Shown: positions 45,101 to 55,614 of the stretch, in pieces
Layout: every line of letters starts with the position of its first letter
Numbering within the stretch: position 1 is the first letter of the stretch
Source: Pezizomycotina sp. ARF18
Taxonomy: Eukaryota; Ascomycota
Assembly: GCA_002224055.1 (NCBI GenBank)
Contig: AZLU01000093.1
Location: forward strand, 86,730-150,729
Length of the DNA: 64,000 bases
Reading direction: 5' to 3'
The notes under the pieces: model-generated
What the model saw: the letters and a program-made list of their open reading frames with translations, nothing else
Told to the model about the DNA's origin: nothing
Database searches by the model: none
Program-made: the position numbers and the translations under genes

Positions 45101-47009
45101 GTACTCGCTAAAAAATGACGGTAGTCCGTTGCCATTGAGCCGCAGAAGGGTGTGTGAATGTGGCAGTCAACGCAGAGATGCCATCGATATCCATCGCACC
45201 GTATGGCAAGGCGGAATCTGCGTGGTTTTCTGTAGCGTGTCGAAATGTTGCTCGAAGTGATTGTTTAATGTGGGGTGTCGAGGGAGAATACCCTAGGATT
45301 TCGGAATACTAAGTTCAAAGGCTATTGTAAGTAGATATTCGCTCTGAAACGACCCTCACGCCAAATTGACACAGTGTGCATGATGAAGGTACCTGGCGGA
45401 GGAATTTTGGGAGCGGAGAAAATGATCTTACTGCCGCTGCTTCGCGAGTTCATGAAGACTCCTGTACTCCCGTGGGATGCCCTAGGTGTATAAGGAACCG
45501 ATACCCGCACTACTTGCGCTATTACGAGCTGCAGCCATGTAGAAGGGCTCATGTGTCAGAGCGAGAAACTCTATAATCTGGAAGAGTGGAGGACGGAGGC
45601 AGTCTACCAGCTGAGAGCTGCTACTCTTATGATCAATATTGCCGTCCTGAAGCTTTCTATCAGTTCTTTGGATCTTTTCAGATGGAATTTTTGATTTCGT
45701 AGAGCGAAGTCTTGAACGCCGTCTCTTTGCCCTCGCCACTTCGTTTATTGACGTATCGAGAATAAAATCCCATTGTTTCGGCGTACAGCTTCAGGTATTT
45801 CTTGACGTTCACGTTGTAATACGATGCCGAATTTTGACGATCACTAACGGTAAGATAAAATATAAGCCGGCACCGGTATTAGCTTAAGTGGAGTGACCAA
45901 TCTCAGTGTGAAATAGAACAAATACTTGATTCTACCTTGCTATAAATCCTTCTGAGGCTAGTATGTCTCTAACTTCGGACCGAAGTCCTGGTAAAGCTCC
46001 TTGATTCTTGGCTTTACGCGTCCCATTCTTCTTTGGATGGATTAGTGTGCTGGACTACGGAGCTTCGTCTTCGTGGTGGCTCCGAGGTTGTAGTTCAGGC
46101 TTGCCCATTTAATTTTTGACATTGTGATATGCGTCGCTCCTGGCAATATCCACCTTTATCATTTGTACGTTCATGACAAAAAGGCAGATTGAAGTGAAGT
46201 CGGAATAGAAGAACCTATCGTCTGGCCGAAGACTTTAAAAGGACGATCGTGTCTTTCAGCCTTTCTCATCGCTGTTTACCTCTGCAAATTACGAGACCTA
46301 ATCAGGGTTAGCGCTCTTCTGCAAATTTACACACCTCTTTCGGACTTCCCGCTTAGTGCGCAGCGAAGTATTTTTAGCTACATCTCTCGTGGTTAAACGT
46401 GCACCAGTACCTCGTTTTTTCAGGAGACTTAAGGATAGCCAATTGACTGTTGAGTGTAACATTGAACTTGAAACTGGACTTACTAGTGAACACATTATAA
46501 TCCTTATAAGCTTTCTCGCTATGCTTCGCACTCGAGCTTTGCGTCGTGAAGGCCGATCAGCGTCTTCTTTGCGATACTTATTTGCCCTTAATTTTCCCTA
46601 TTGGGCCAAGTAATTTGGAAAGAGACGAAATAAATATTGCCGATCAGGGTATATTCACGACCATTCTCACAGCCTTCATTCCCCACAATCTTGAGTATAA
46701 AGATGGGAACATCCGCCTCGGGCTCAATAGAATCCCTCATCCCGAGTTATCTTCCTCTTCGGACAGCGCAAAGCATCGCTTCAGTTACAAGCTCATTGTA
46801 ATGAGCCTCGATCGATACCTTCTCCTCTAAGTTCTAGAAGCATTTCACCATAAGTACCACCTCGATAGAGAAAAGTAAACGCCTCGGAGACTCCATCTAG
46901 ATAGGATTGGTATCGCTCTGTTGCAGTGCAGCTGGAGCTTGTTTGCATTCTTATCACTATTTTCTGTTATATTCTTATATGCCTTTCGAATCAGGTAGGA
47001 GATCAGACG
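36180..47009. other. Intergenic, 10.8 kb without a supportable gene
   Basis: The longest empty stretch. Open frames are short and motif-free on both strands (for example 39033-39398 minus, 121 residues, and 44040-44315 plus). A-runs lie at 37249-37270 and pyrimidine runs at 39947-39985. A somewhat GC-rich island at 44540-45200 has protein-like pieces on the minus strand (LADLLIPPPDVRTFCLL) but nothing identifiable. Confidence 0.35.
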
Positions 47010-48109
47010 ATGGAAACCGCCAGTACACCAAATGAACCACCCGCGAAGAGACAACGGAAGGGACTGGAGTGTACATCCTCCTGGGAGGAGTGGGAACGAT
47101 GGAAACCGCGGATTCAGCGGCTGTATCAGAGCCATGGATGACAGACGTGGTATCTATCCTGGAGGCAGAAGGCTTCTTAGCGAGGTACGCATTTATGAGC
47201 CCCGTTTCCCGTTCCACATCATCAATACTGACTCTCGATAATAGTGAGAAACAAGTTGTTGACCACCTTAAAGCCTGGCCGGGGAACTTCAAATACCTAT
47301 CTCGGATGGATAAGCTTTACATAATGAGGAAGCTGATGGAGAGAAGTTGTCACAACAAGAGAACCTCGTTTCGAAATCGCGTGACTAGAGCGAAAATCTC
47401 GTCGTCGCGAATCCGACGAGTTTTGAAGAAGTATAGAAAGGATATAGGTAAGCAACCCTAGTTCAATAGCGTAGCTATAACCACGAGTCATGTGTAAAAT
47501 AGCTCGTATAGATTCATATAAAATCTAACCGAATATCAACTGCTTATAGACCTCCCCGCCACCGCTTCCGTTCTTAGTTCTCAGAATGTGTCAGCATACA
47601 CAGGTTCAACAGGCTATTGCCTCTCATCGCTCTTCAAAGGATACTCGACGCCTAAAAGAAGGCGAGGACGCCGGAAAGGCTTGCCAACGCCATCCCTATC
47701 GAAATTGCATATTTGTGACTCCGATGCAATCTAGGCTCTGGAACTGGCAGCTCATTACTCTACTCCGTTGGAGTTCGCTTTCGGACTACCCATTCGCCTC
47801 TGTTCGTCGCTACACAGGAATCTACGCGAACGCAGAGAACGTTTTTCGAATTGGGACACCCACGATGTGAGCTCTGCCGATTGTGCTTTTGGTATCGGGT
47901 TTTGAACAGAAGTTAGTGGGTGGCTTCATGATAATGACGCGGAAGCTCAAGTTCCGTCGAGGAGCCAAACATCTACTATCCTCCGGATGCGGACCTTGAG
48001 GACTGGGATACCTTTTTTGAGCAACTAAGCGAGTCAATCCCTCAAGTTGACAACGATGGCAAGCCAATCACGTATTACGACAATCCTCTAATTGTACGAC
48101 TCTGCTAAG
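47010..48109 (+). CDS. Clr5-domain protein, frame-broken
   Basis: Clr5 domains are fungal DNA-associated modules, first described in fission yeast silencing. The ATG at 47010 opens METASTPNEPPAKRQRKG, then SSWEEWERWKPRIQRLYQSH (the W-x-I-LY pattern). After a one-base shift it reads WMTDVVSILEAEGFLAR, HLKAWPGNFKYLSRMDKLYI, TSFRNRVTRAKISSSRIRR and VLKKYRKDI. Intron about 47451-47550 has donor GTAAGC, branch TCTAACC and acceptor TATAG. Exon 2 opens LPATASVLSSQNVSAYTGST and carries a basic patch, TPKRRRGRRKGLPTPS, a possible nuclear signal. Later blocks ALELAAHYSTPLEF and EEPNIYYPPDADLEDWDTFF sit in other frames. Coding character may extend to about 48400 (DLIQPEFWKTKFLSNVILW). The 3' end is uncertain. 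Confidence 0.55.
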
Positions 48110-48531
48110 CGCTAGGGATATAACAGCAATAATTACGACATATACGACCTCATTCAGCCGGAGTTCTGGAAGACCAAGTTTCTGAGCAATGTGATACTGT
48201 GGCGGTTGGGAAGAGATCGCATCGTCAAGATCTACTCCAAGCCCCTTGGGTAGATCTTGACGATGCTTGATTCTATTCTCGACCGCCGGTCGATCCAGTT
48301 GATATTTTATTCTCCAGTCTGGATGCTGGCGCCTTACTCGTTGAAGAGGATCGAGACCTAGGCGATCTTCTTCATCGTGTTGGGTCATTTCATTACTATT
48401 ACGATTTAAGAAGCTTCATGTATATAACAATCGGGATCATAATCCCCAGGTTTCGGGAAACCTGAAAAGATTTGAAATGTTGTGGTGATTTTGCATTTTC
48501 AATGCCGGGCGGTAATTACACACTCTCTACA

Positions 48532-49858
48532 TCAATCAGTTACTTGCATCCGTCCGTCGAGCCGTGTTGTCGAATCGGACCTCGCGCGAAAAATAAAGTG
48601 GAAAGGTATTATTAAAAGCTTTTTTCCCTCTCCTACCGTGATCTCCACGTCCGCAGTCTCTACTCCTTCTCTTATTGCTATCATACCTATCTCTCGAACT
48701 GGTGGTGACTGAAAATCCAGTCTGCACTGTAATACCCCCTGCGGCGTCTGGCCCCGCAACAGACCGACTCATCACCGGTCTAGATTCCATCGCGAACTCC
48801 TCAATATCCTTAGCCATCGATCCCGTGCTCTTTCCGATGAGCTTACCGCTCGCGTTTCTGCTGTGCTTGTTCCGCGACTCGCCGGCACCGGAGGAAGTGA
48901 ACGAGGAGAAATAGCGGCGACAGACTTGGGCGGAAACCGGACTGAATGACTTTCCACGTCGTTAGGAGCGAAGCGGCGATGAGACCGACGTGCATCTCGA
49001 CCGCTGCGAAGATGGTGTAGTTAGTCTGCATGCCGGGTTTGAGGGGCCGTTGGTTAAAGATTTAATTGAAAGAACGAAGCGCAGGGCGGAGGAGGCGACG
49101 GTAAGCCAGCCGAGGGCTAATATGAATGTCAAGGAAACTAGAGAGGTGGAGCTATCAGCACTGGAATGACAATTCCGGGAGGAAGAGGGTTACTGCGGGA
49201 TTGATCTTACTTTTCTTTCCGGAAGACATGTTGAGCGACCATACCGGCCTCATAGGGAGCAACAACTGCGCCGATGTCGAAGAGCAGTCCAGCGGAAGTT
49301 TCATTACCATAGCCGAATAGCCGGCCTTGATGCATTTCGTGAAGATAGCCACGACCTGATTAGGAACCCCGTACAGCGGCCACGCGCAGGCACCATCCAC
49401 TAGAGAACATTGTTAGTTTCGCCAGAATGCAGCGCCGTACAATTTTCAAAACAAAGAATTTAAGACTACAAATATCGGAACCCAAGAAGTCACCGTAATA
49501 ACAAGCAACGCTGAGTAGACAATGATCTTTGTCGTCTTTCCGGGGAAGATCTCAAGAAACAGTAGCCCGACGGACATTCGCAGGCACCAGAACGCGACCC
49601 ATTGTATAAAAACCGCGTCACTACTTATAAGCGGAGGTAAATTCGCGTCTGCGTACGCTTGAAGGGTTTCAAGGACCTCGACGACGTTGCAGGCTTGCAC
49701 TCGAGCTGGAAACCCAACCCCAAAAGTAGGAAGACGTCGCTAACCAGTAATCGTTTCATGTAAGAAATGCGACAGTATATCCGAAAGCCGACGAAGAGAA
49801 TTGAGAGGACTTCCAGGGTGTAAATCGTCGCCAGCACCCGTATCTGTAGCTCGGTCAT
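48532..49858 (-). CDS. Fungal rhodopsin-domain membrane protein, second gene
   Basis: Minus strand from ATG 49858. MTELQIRVLATIYTLEVL and SILFVGFRIYCRISY form TM1, VSDVFLLLGLGFQL TM2. After a one-base shift come VQACNVVEVLETLQAYAD, IQWVAFWCLRMSVGLLFLEI and KIIVYSALLVITVTSWVPIF. The next frame has CAWPLYGVPNQV; then SAGLLFDIGAVVAPYEAGMV, SLTFILALGWLTVASSALRF and NYTIFAAVEMHVGLIAASL (last helix). The tail includes PDAAGGITVQTGFSV and IREGVETADVEITVGEG. This is the loop and helix pattern of the fungal rhodopsin-domain class, as in the gene at 30.4 kb, but the sequences differ. Several shifts, some perhaps unrecognised introns, separate the blocks. It is arranged tail-to-tail with the Clr5 gene, about 400 bases apart. 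Confidence 0.55.
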
Positions 49859-49859
49859 G

Positions 49860-51955
49860 TGAGTTGCAGCGTAGACATGATTGAACTCGCGCGTAGGCTT
49901 CTAACAATACCTTCGACGACCGCTCGTGCAGAAACCACTGTATAGAAAACCCTTATAAGTAAAGCCAAGGATTCGACCACTTCGGGATCAAGTACTGGGA
50001 TTTGTGTTTACTGGGGATCGAGATCCTGCTGTAAGTGTGGGGGCTGGGTCACCTTTTATTGAAACCGATTTATACGACCTCTGAAATTCGTCGGCTGGTC
50101 AACGTTTCTCGTAGCTAAGAAATACGGTAATTCCAAATCTGCCGTGGATTTCATGAGAAAAGACCAGTCCTAGCCTTTTTACTCCTGACTCTGAACGCCA
50201 TTCGATAATATTCATGAGGGGAAACAAGTCAGATCGCGTTCCTGTTGTTCGTTTTTGGTACCTCGCTGATCATCTCATATGGTGGATGGGATACGATCGT
50301 GGCTGCATGAAGAATAATGAGCTGAGCGAAAACAGGTTTCGTTTCGCGGGCAGTATTTGTTCGTTACGCTGAACAGAAACCGATCGCTATTGGTCCTTCG
50401 CAATATTCAGCAGTACGTACTACAACGTCTCGAGGGACCACAATCCTCTCCTGAATAATCTTGCAAAACCGCGGGAGGAATGATTGCAAACGGCTTCTAC
50501 ACCGCTTTTTCCCCTTCACGGCATGTAAAAGAGAAAGGTATTACATAACGAGATCTATTCTGTTTGGTCTGCCAAGTTTGTTTGTCTTACGCTGCTGTCA
50601 GATCCTAGTATGATCGGCGTGCACAAGTATTGTTTTTACGGGCGGTGGTGTTGAGTAAATTTCACGAGAATGGGTGTCAGAGCTTCACAGACTACCGCTG
50701 ATTGATAGTCGAGTTCAGAAGCAAGGCACGATGATAGCAGTGGCCATAATTAAGCGAGCCGGTTGCTCGTCCATACAGGAATGCTTCGTTTACCTCGTAC
50801 TCGACTGCCATGAGTGTCGCGAGCCTTGATACTCCAATCTTCGTTTCATGACTTCGCTAGCTCCATGGTCTTTACTACTCGCTCTTTGGCGGGGCCAATA
50901 TTTCCGTCAGCAAAACAACGATAAATAATTGTGAATCTGATCGAGGTTTGAGGCACTATTGCGGTGGATAAAATGGCAACGTGCCCAGGCACTGCGGGAT
51001 GTTCCGGTCGACTTTCTCTCCACACTTCCCTCTTTCTCCATCCGAGTGCGCCTAACATCTAGATTTAGAGAACTTGAACAAGTTCTCAACGAGCTAACTT
51101 TTGGTAACCATTGATGTCTGGTGTCTACTAGGCCAATGGTTCCACCCCTGCCCTTTCTACAAGTGTTGGTATGTCTTATTAAAATCTTCTGTCGCAAATT
51201 TCTGCAGATCAATGGCCAACTCTGGTAATCCTATAACGCCGAAAAGCTTTCGCGGGGTAAAACAAACGACAAGCAGGGTACTGTAATAGTATATCCTGTT
51301 ATTGCATAGCGACATCTATTCAACTAACTTCGAGAGATAGTGAAACGTAAAATTACAGTTGGAGTGTGTGGATGTTATCTTCAACTCCGCTCCAGAGGAT
51401 GTGGCTTGTCACAGTTGTTTCGCAAATCACGGAACTTCAAATGGAGCAATCAGGAACTCTCGGCGTGTCCTTAAAAGTCAGCCCAGACCACTCGCGAGCG
51501 ATGCTGTACGGATGAGGTAGACGAGAATTCCCTCAGCCATCCTAAAGGGTGAGATGACGACCATCGATCGCTATATTCGTTTGTATCCGCGCTTGCAACG
51601 TGCTCCGCGGCCTGCCCCTGACCGACAAGGTGCGAGGTGCGAGGGAACACGATCTGTGAAAACCTCCACTCAGAAAGTCCTTGCACAATGCGCCAATACT
51701 ACCTGTTCAATGACCTCAACGGCGAAATTCTGAATATCTAGATTGCATAACTTCAGAGAGGGGCTATATCTTCGATATATCCGGCGATTGAGGCGTTTTG
51801 GTATATTCTGAGGAGCAGTATTCATAACTTTGAGATGCCGAAACAAACACTCCGGTCGAGGAATATTACTTGCAAACTGTGTCATATTGAATATAGTGAC
51901 ATCAGGAGTGGCGAATTAAAACTAGTCATAACCGTTAAAAGACATTAATAGGTCA
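49860..51955. other. Intergenic, no supportable gene
   Basis: No motif-bearing frame on either strand. Confidence 0.35.
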
Positions 51956-54900
51956 TTAAATCGGACGCATAGGAGAACCATCAAGCACCAGCGCAGACTC
52001 ATAGCTAAACAACACCGCCTCCCTGTTGAGATCGTCTGATTGAGTGCCTTCGTCCTTCTTTGCATCGTCCTTCTTGTCATCGTCCTTCTTGTCATCGTCC
52101 TTCTTGTCATCGTCCTTCTTGTCGTCGGCCTTTGGCTCATCTTGCTTCTGTTCGTCTTCCTTTTTCTCCTCTTTGTTCTCTCCGTCCTTATTCTCATCTC
52201 CCTCTTTCTGTTCTTTCTCTCCTGTTACCGTCCGCTTCTCCTCCATAAACGAATCATCTCGAGAGCCAGTCTTGATATTAGAATCCCTTCCGCTTCCTTC
52301 GCATCTTTCTCTTCCGACTTGTCCTTCTTCTGATCCTTGCCCACGTCTTCAACGGCCTCATCTGGATCCAAAGGAACAGCGAGGGTCGGTTTCCGGGACA
52401 GCTTGAATTTCTCAGTCGGTCTCTTCTTCAACTGCAGAGGCTTACTCTTATCCTCCCATCGTTCTCCTCCTCTTCCTTCTTGTCGCCTCCCTTTGCCGGC
52501 GCTTCTTCTTGCGGTCGGATAACTCAATAGTGACCTTTTGCTTGTAGCTGTAAACGCGCAGTCCAACGACAGCGACGGCATTCCAGCAGTTCTCTTCGAA
52601 CGCGGCGTCGTTGTTTCGTCCTCTTCGTCGTCAGAGTCGCCTTTAGCGAAAAGACTTGGTGGAGGGGACGGATGCCTGGAGGCGGAGGCGGGAATGGTGC
52701 CTTTGGCATCGGGCCTCCCGGAATCACGATTGGCTCATCGTCAGGATCGCCACTCGCGCCCGGAGCAGTAGGCGCTGCGGGCTTAGTAGCCTCTTTGAGT
52801 TTGGATTCATACGCTTTCAGTCTAGCTTGCATGTCGAGGATGTCCACAGCTGGGACAGTGAGAAGCCAGTCGGGATACTTCTTAAGGATAACGTCCGGAG
52901 TTCCTGGGTTTCTTTCTCGAGGTCCGCAGCTTTCTCATCCTTCTTAGCATCGTCTTTAACGTCTTTTTCGTCCTTTTCGGTATCCTTGACGTCTTTCTCC
53001 TCTTTCTTTTCGGTTGCGTCCGCCTTCTCATCCTTCTTATCTTCGTCGGTAGAGGTTGAGGCGTCAGTCTTTTCGTCTTTGGCGGCGTCAGTCTTCTCGT
53101 CCGTGGAAGTTTCCTTCTTCTCATCCTCTTTAGTAGCATCGCGTTAGGCGTCTCCTCATCCGCCTTCTTTTCCTCAGTCTTGGTTTCAGACTTTGGCGCT
53201 TCATCCACTTTCTCGTCCTTCTTATCGGACTTGGCCTCAGCCTTTTCCGCCTTCTTATCCGTATCATCTGTTTGAGCTTCTTCGTCTTTCTTGGCTGCAG
53301 TTTCTTCATTCTTCTCTTCGTCCGACTTCTCCTCTCCATCCTTCTTCTTTTCCTTCACGTCGTCTTTCTTCTCATCTTCAGCGCCCTCTTTCTTTTCATC
53401 TTTAGCCTCTTCTTTCTTCTCGTCCTTCTTCTCATCTTCTTCTTCTCGTCCTTCTTCTCCTCATCCTTCTTCTCCTCATCCTTTTTCTCTTCCTTGGCCT
53501 TCTCATCCTTCTCCGGCGGCGCACCCTTAGCGTGAGCCAAATCGTAGCTCATCCCAGCCACAGGAACTTCTTCCTCGCATCAAGGCTAACCTGCTCAACC
53601 GCACTCTCCACAGGCTTCTGACCATTCCTCTCCGCGTGTATCTTAAACACAACATCATACTTCCCTTTCTCGAGCTCGCACTCCGCAGAGCACGACCTCG
53701 TCATACCCACATTCGCTCTGCTCCTCAGTATGTACTCTGCGGGGCTGGACTCAACGTTGTGCAGCCTGAAGTGCAGCGAGAGTAATACTCCCCTCGAGCC
53801 CCTTGAGTAACGGGTATCTAGCTGCTGGAGCACAATAACTACCATGCACTTTTCGGGTACGTCGATTTGGAAGCGCGATTGGGAGTAGGTATTCTCCCAT
53901 TCTACCGACTCACGTATCCACGCCGACGTGACGCTCCAATCGTCATCAAACAAACGGGTGCGGTCGATCGTGGTGAAGATGCGCAGGAAGTCTTTGTAGC
54001 TCATCCAGAAAACTCCGTCGTCGCCGAACTTGTGGTCCAGTTTGCGAACCCAGTCCGCCGTCCACTCCTTGGAACCGTCGGACCAGGGACCTCTCCACTC
54101 TGACTCGCCCAAGGATTACGTACAAGCACGAGGCGTTCGCCGTCAACTTCGACGGCTTTGAGGACAGAATAGGCGTGGTTTCCGATCACGCCGTCCTTTT
54201 CACCACCCCAGAAGCTGACGCCGGACTCGAACGCCCCGCGAAGAGGAACTCTTGGTTCACTTTCGTGAGCTGCTCCTTCCAGAATTTATCCTTCGATAAG
54301 ATATCGTTAGTAGCGATCTCAACGTAACTCCGCCGGTCAAATCCTCTACTCCCTCACCAGTCCAACCGCCTTCGATGGCGGAGTAGTCACCGTGAGCTTT
54401 TGCGTATGCTTTTTCCAGGAGCGGGAGCCAGGTCTCGTTCGAGTCAACGCATGAACCGAAGTAGAGCGCGTCGGAACCGCGAAGGAGCGCTTCCTGGTAT
54501 ACGGATTCCTTAGACAGGCCCTTGAAGCTGCTGTAGATTTGGAATTTGTCGGCGTCGTAGTAGTCAAAGGCTGTGAGGTACAGCTGATCGTCGACGATGC
54601 TGGAGATCCACTCGCCGTCGCGGTAGAAGACGAAACCGTAGATACCGACCTCTGAAAGCAAAGATTATTAGTGAAAAATATAAAAAAAATAAGTAAATAT
54701 ACTTGAGTAGGTGATTTTAAGTTACCTTCATCTCTGGCGACGCAGACGCGCTCGATGAGGTTCGGAACACACGTCACGGTCGCGACGGCAGCGAGGAACC
54801 AGCAGTCGCCGTTATGGCCCTGGCGGACGTCATTGTAACCGACGCCGTCCTTGAAGAATTCCGGCTTAGAGAAGATATCCTATTGAGACAGTTTATCAGC

Positions 54901-55609
54901 GAAGCCTATCTCAGAATTATTCTAGTGTTATGGCGAAAGTTCTAAGTTAACGTACCTCGATTCTCCTAACGCTCTTCGGGTCTAGAGACCAGTTATAGTC
55001 CAGTCCGTCCAGACATATCTCGGCGGTGGCCCCTTAGGAGCCGGCGGGGAGGCGGTAATGGCTCCCCTTCCTTCGGCGGAGGCGGCGGGACGGGATCCGG
55101 CTCTGGTTCCGGCTGCCACAGTATATCCATCTGCAGATCGAAGTGGTAATCACGGTACTTCTGGTTAATTCTCCGGCACTCCTTACTAATCTTCTCCACC
55201 TTCGCTTTACACGCCTTGACGGCATCGTCAAAGCCCTCCGTTGCCTTGATCGGGCGCGTAGTGCCGTAAGATTGCGGCGTAGCGTTCTCGGAGTAAGGAT
55301 TGAAAGGGAGGACAGAGAACGGGCGGCCGCGGCGACCCTTTTTGAATTTGCCCCAGTGCTTATTGACGGCTGATTCGGCGGATTTGGTGTGTGCTTTTTT
55401 GTTCTTCATGCCGGGAGTGATGGAAATGTTGACGACGGGGGCTTCGGGGTCTTTGGCCTGCGGAGCTTCGCGCTCGTTATTGGCGTCTTTGTCGTCGGCG
55501 CCTACACCGGGAGCATCGTCACGAGGCCTTTCCTCACGCCGCGGCGGTGGGAAACACCCACGGTCGCGGCGGTGGACTTACCTGCGGTGGTGGATCGCGA
55601 GGGCGGCAT
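51956..55609 (-). CDS. Calpain-like cysteine protease with charged tail
   Basis: ATG 55609 (MPPSRSTTAG); introns 55502-55581, 54880-54955 and 54652-54725, with reading frame restored at the first and third junctions. N-terminal region: AESAVNKHWGKFKKGRRGRP, ACKAKVEKISKECRRINQKY, then VRRIE joined to DIFSKPEFFKDG. Catalytic Cys lies in QGHNGDCWFLAA, His in GVIGNHAYSVLKA, Asn in LVRNPW, so the full calpain triad is present. WRGPWSDGSKEWT and FRLHNVESSPAEYIL follow (domain III-like), then MSYDLAHAKG. The C-terminus is very long and low-complexity: Lys/Glu/Asp repeats, a Pro-rich piece (PMPKAPFPPPPPGI), VVGLRVYSYKQKVTIE, and KKDDD repeats, ending VLDGSPMRPI at 51956. No MIT domain is seen, unlike PalB/Rim13. 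At least six frame switches occur; one at 54108-54110 fits a G lost from a GGGG run. Confidence 0.7.
52063..52122 (-). repeat. 15-bp tandem repeat in calpain tail
   Basis: Four units of TCATCGTCCTTCTTG (plus strand), encoding KKDDD on the minus strand, inside the last exon of the calpain-like gene. The plus-strand hydrophobic open frames here are artefacts of this repeat. Confidence 0.85.
52900..53540 (-). repeat. Lys/Glu/Asp-coding low-complexity region
   Basis: GAA/GAG/GAC/AAG-rich imperfect repeats of the calpain tail. The repetition makes alignment and frame-following unreliable here. Confidence 0.7.
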
Positions 55610-55614
55610 TGCGG

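Noticed and set aside
48068-48388. 106-residue minus frame downstream of the Clr5 gene
   Set aside because: The plus strand has more protein-like pieces here (DLIQPEFWKTKFL, YSKPLG), so the minus frame is more likely antisense, though neither is certain.
52040-52406. Plus-strand open frames rich in Val/Leu/Ser/Phe that look like membrane segments
   Set aside because: They are the reverse of the KKDDD repeat array of the calpain-like gene; the regular 15-base period explains them.
53193-53535. Plus-strand hydrophobic frames
   Set aside because: Antisense of the Lys/Glu-rich calpain tail.
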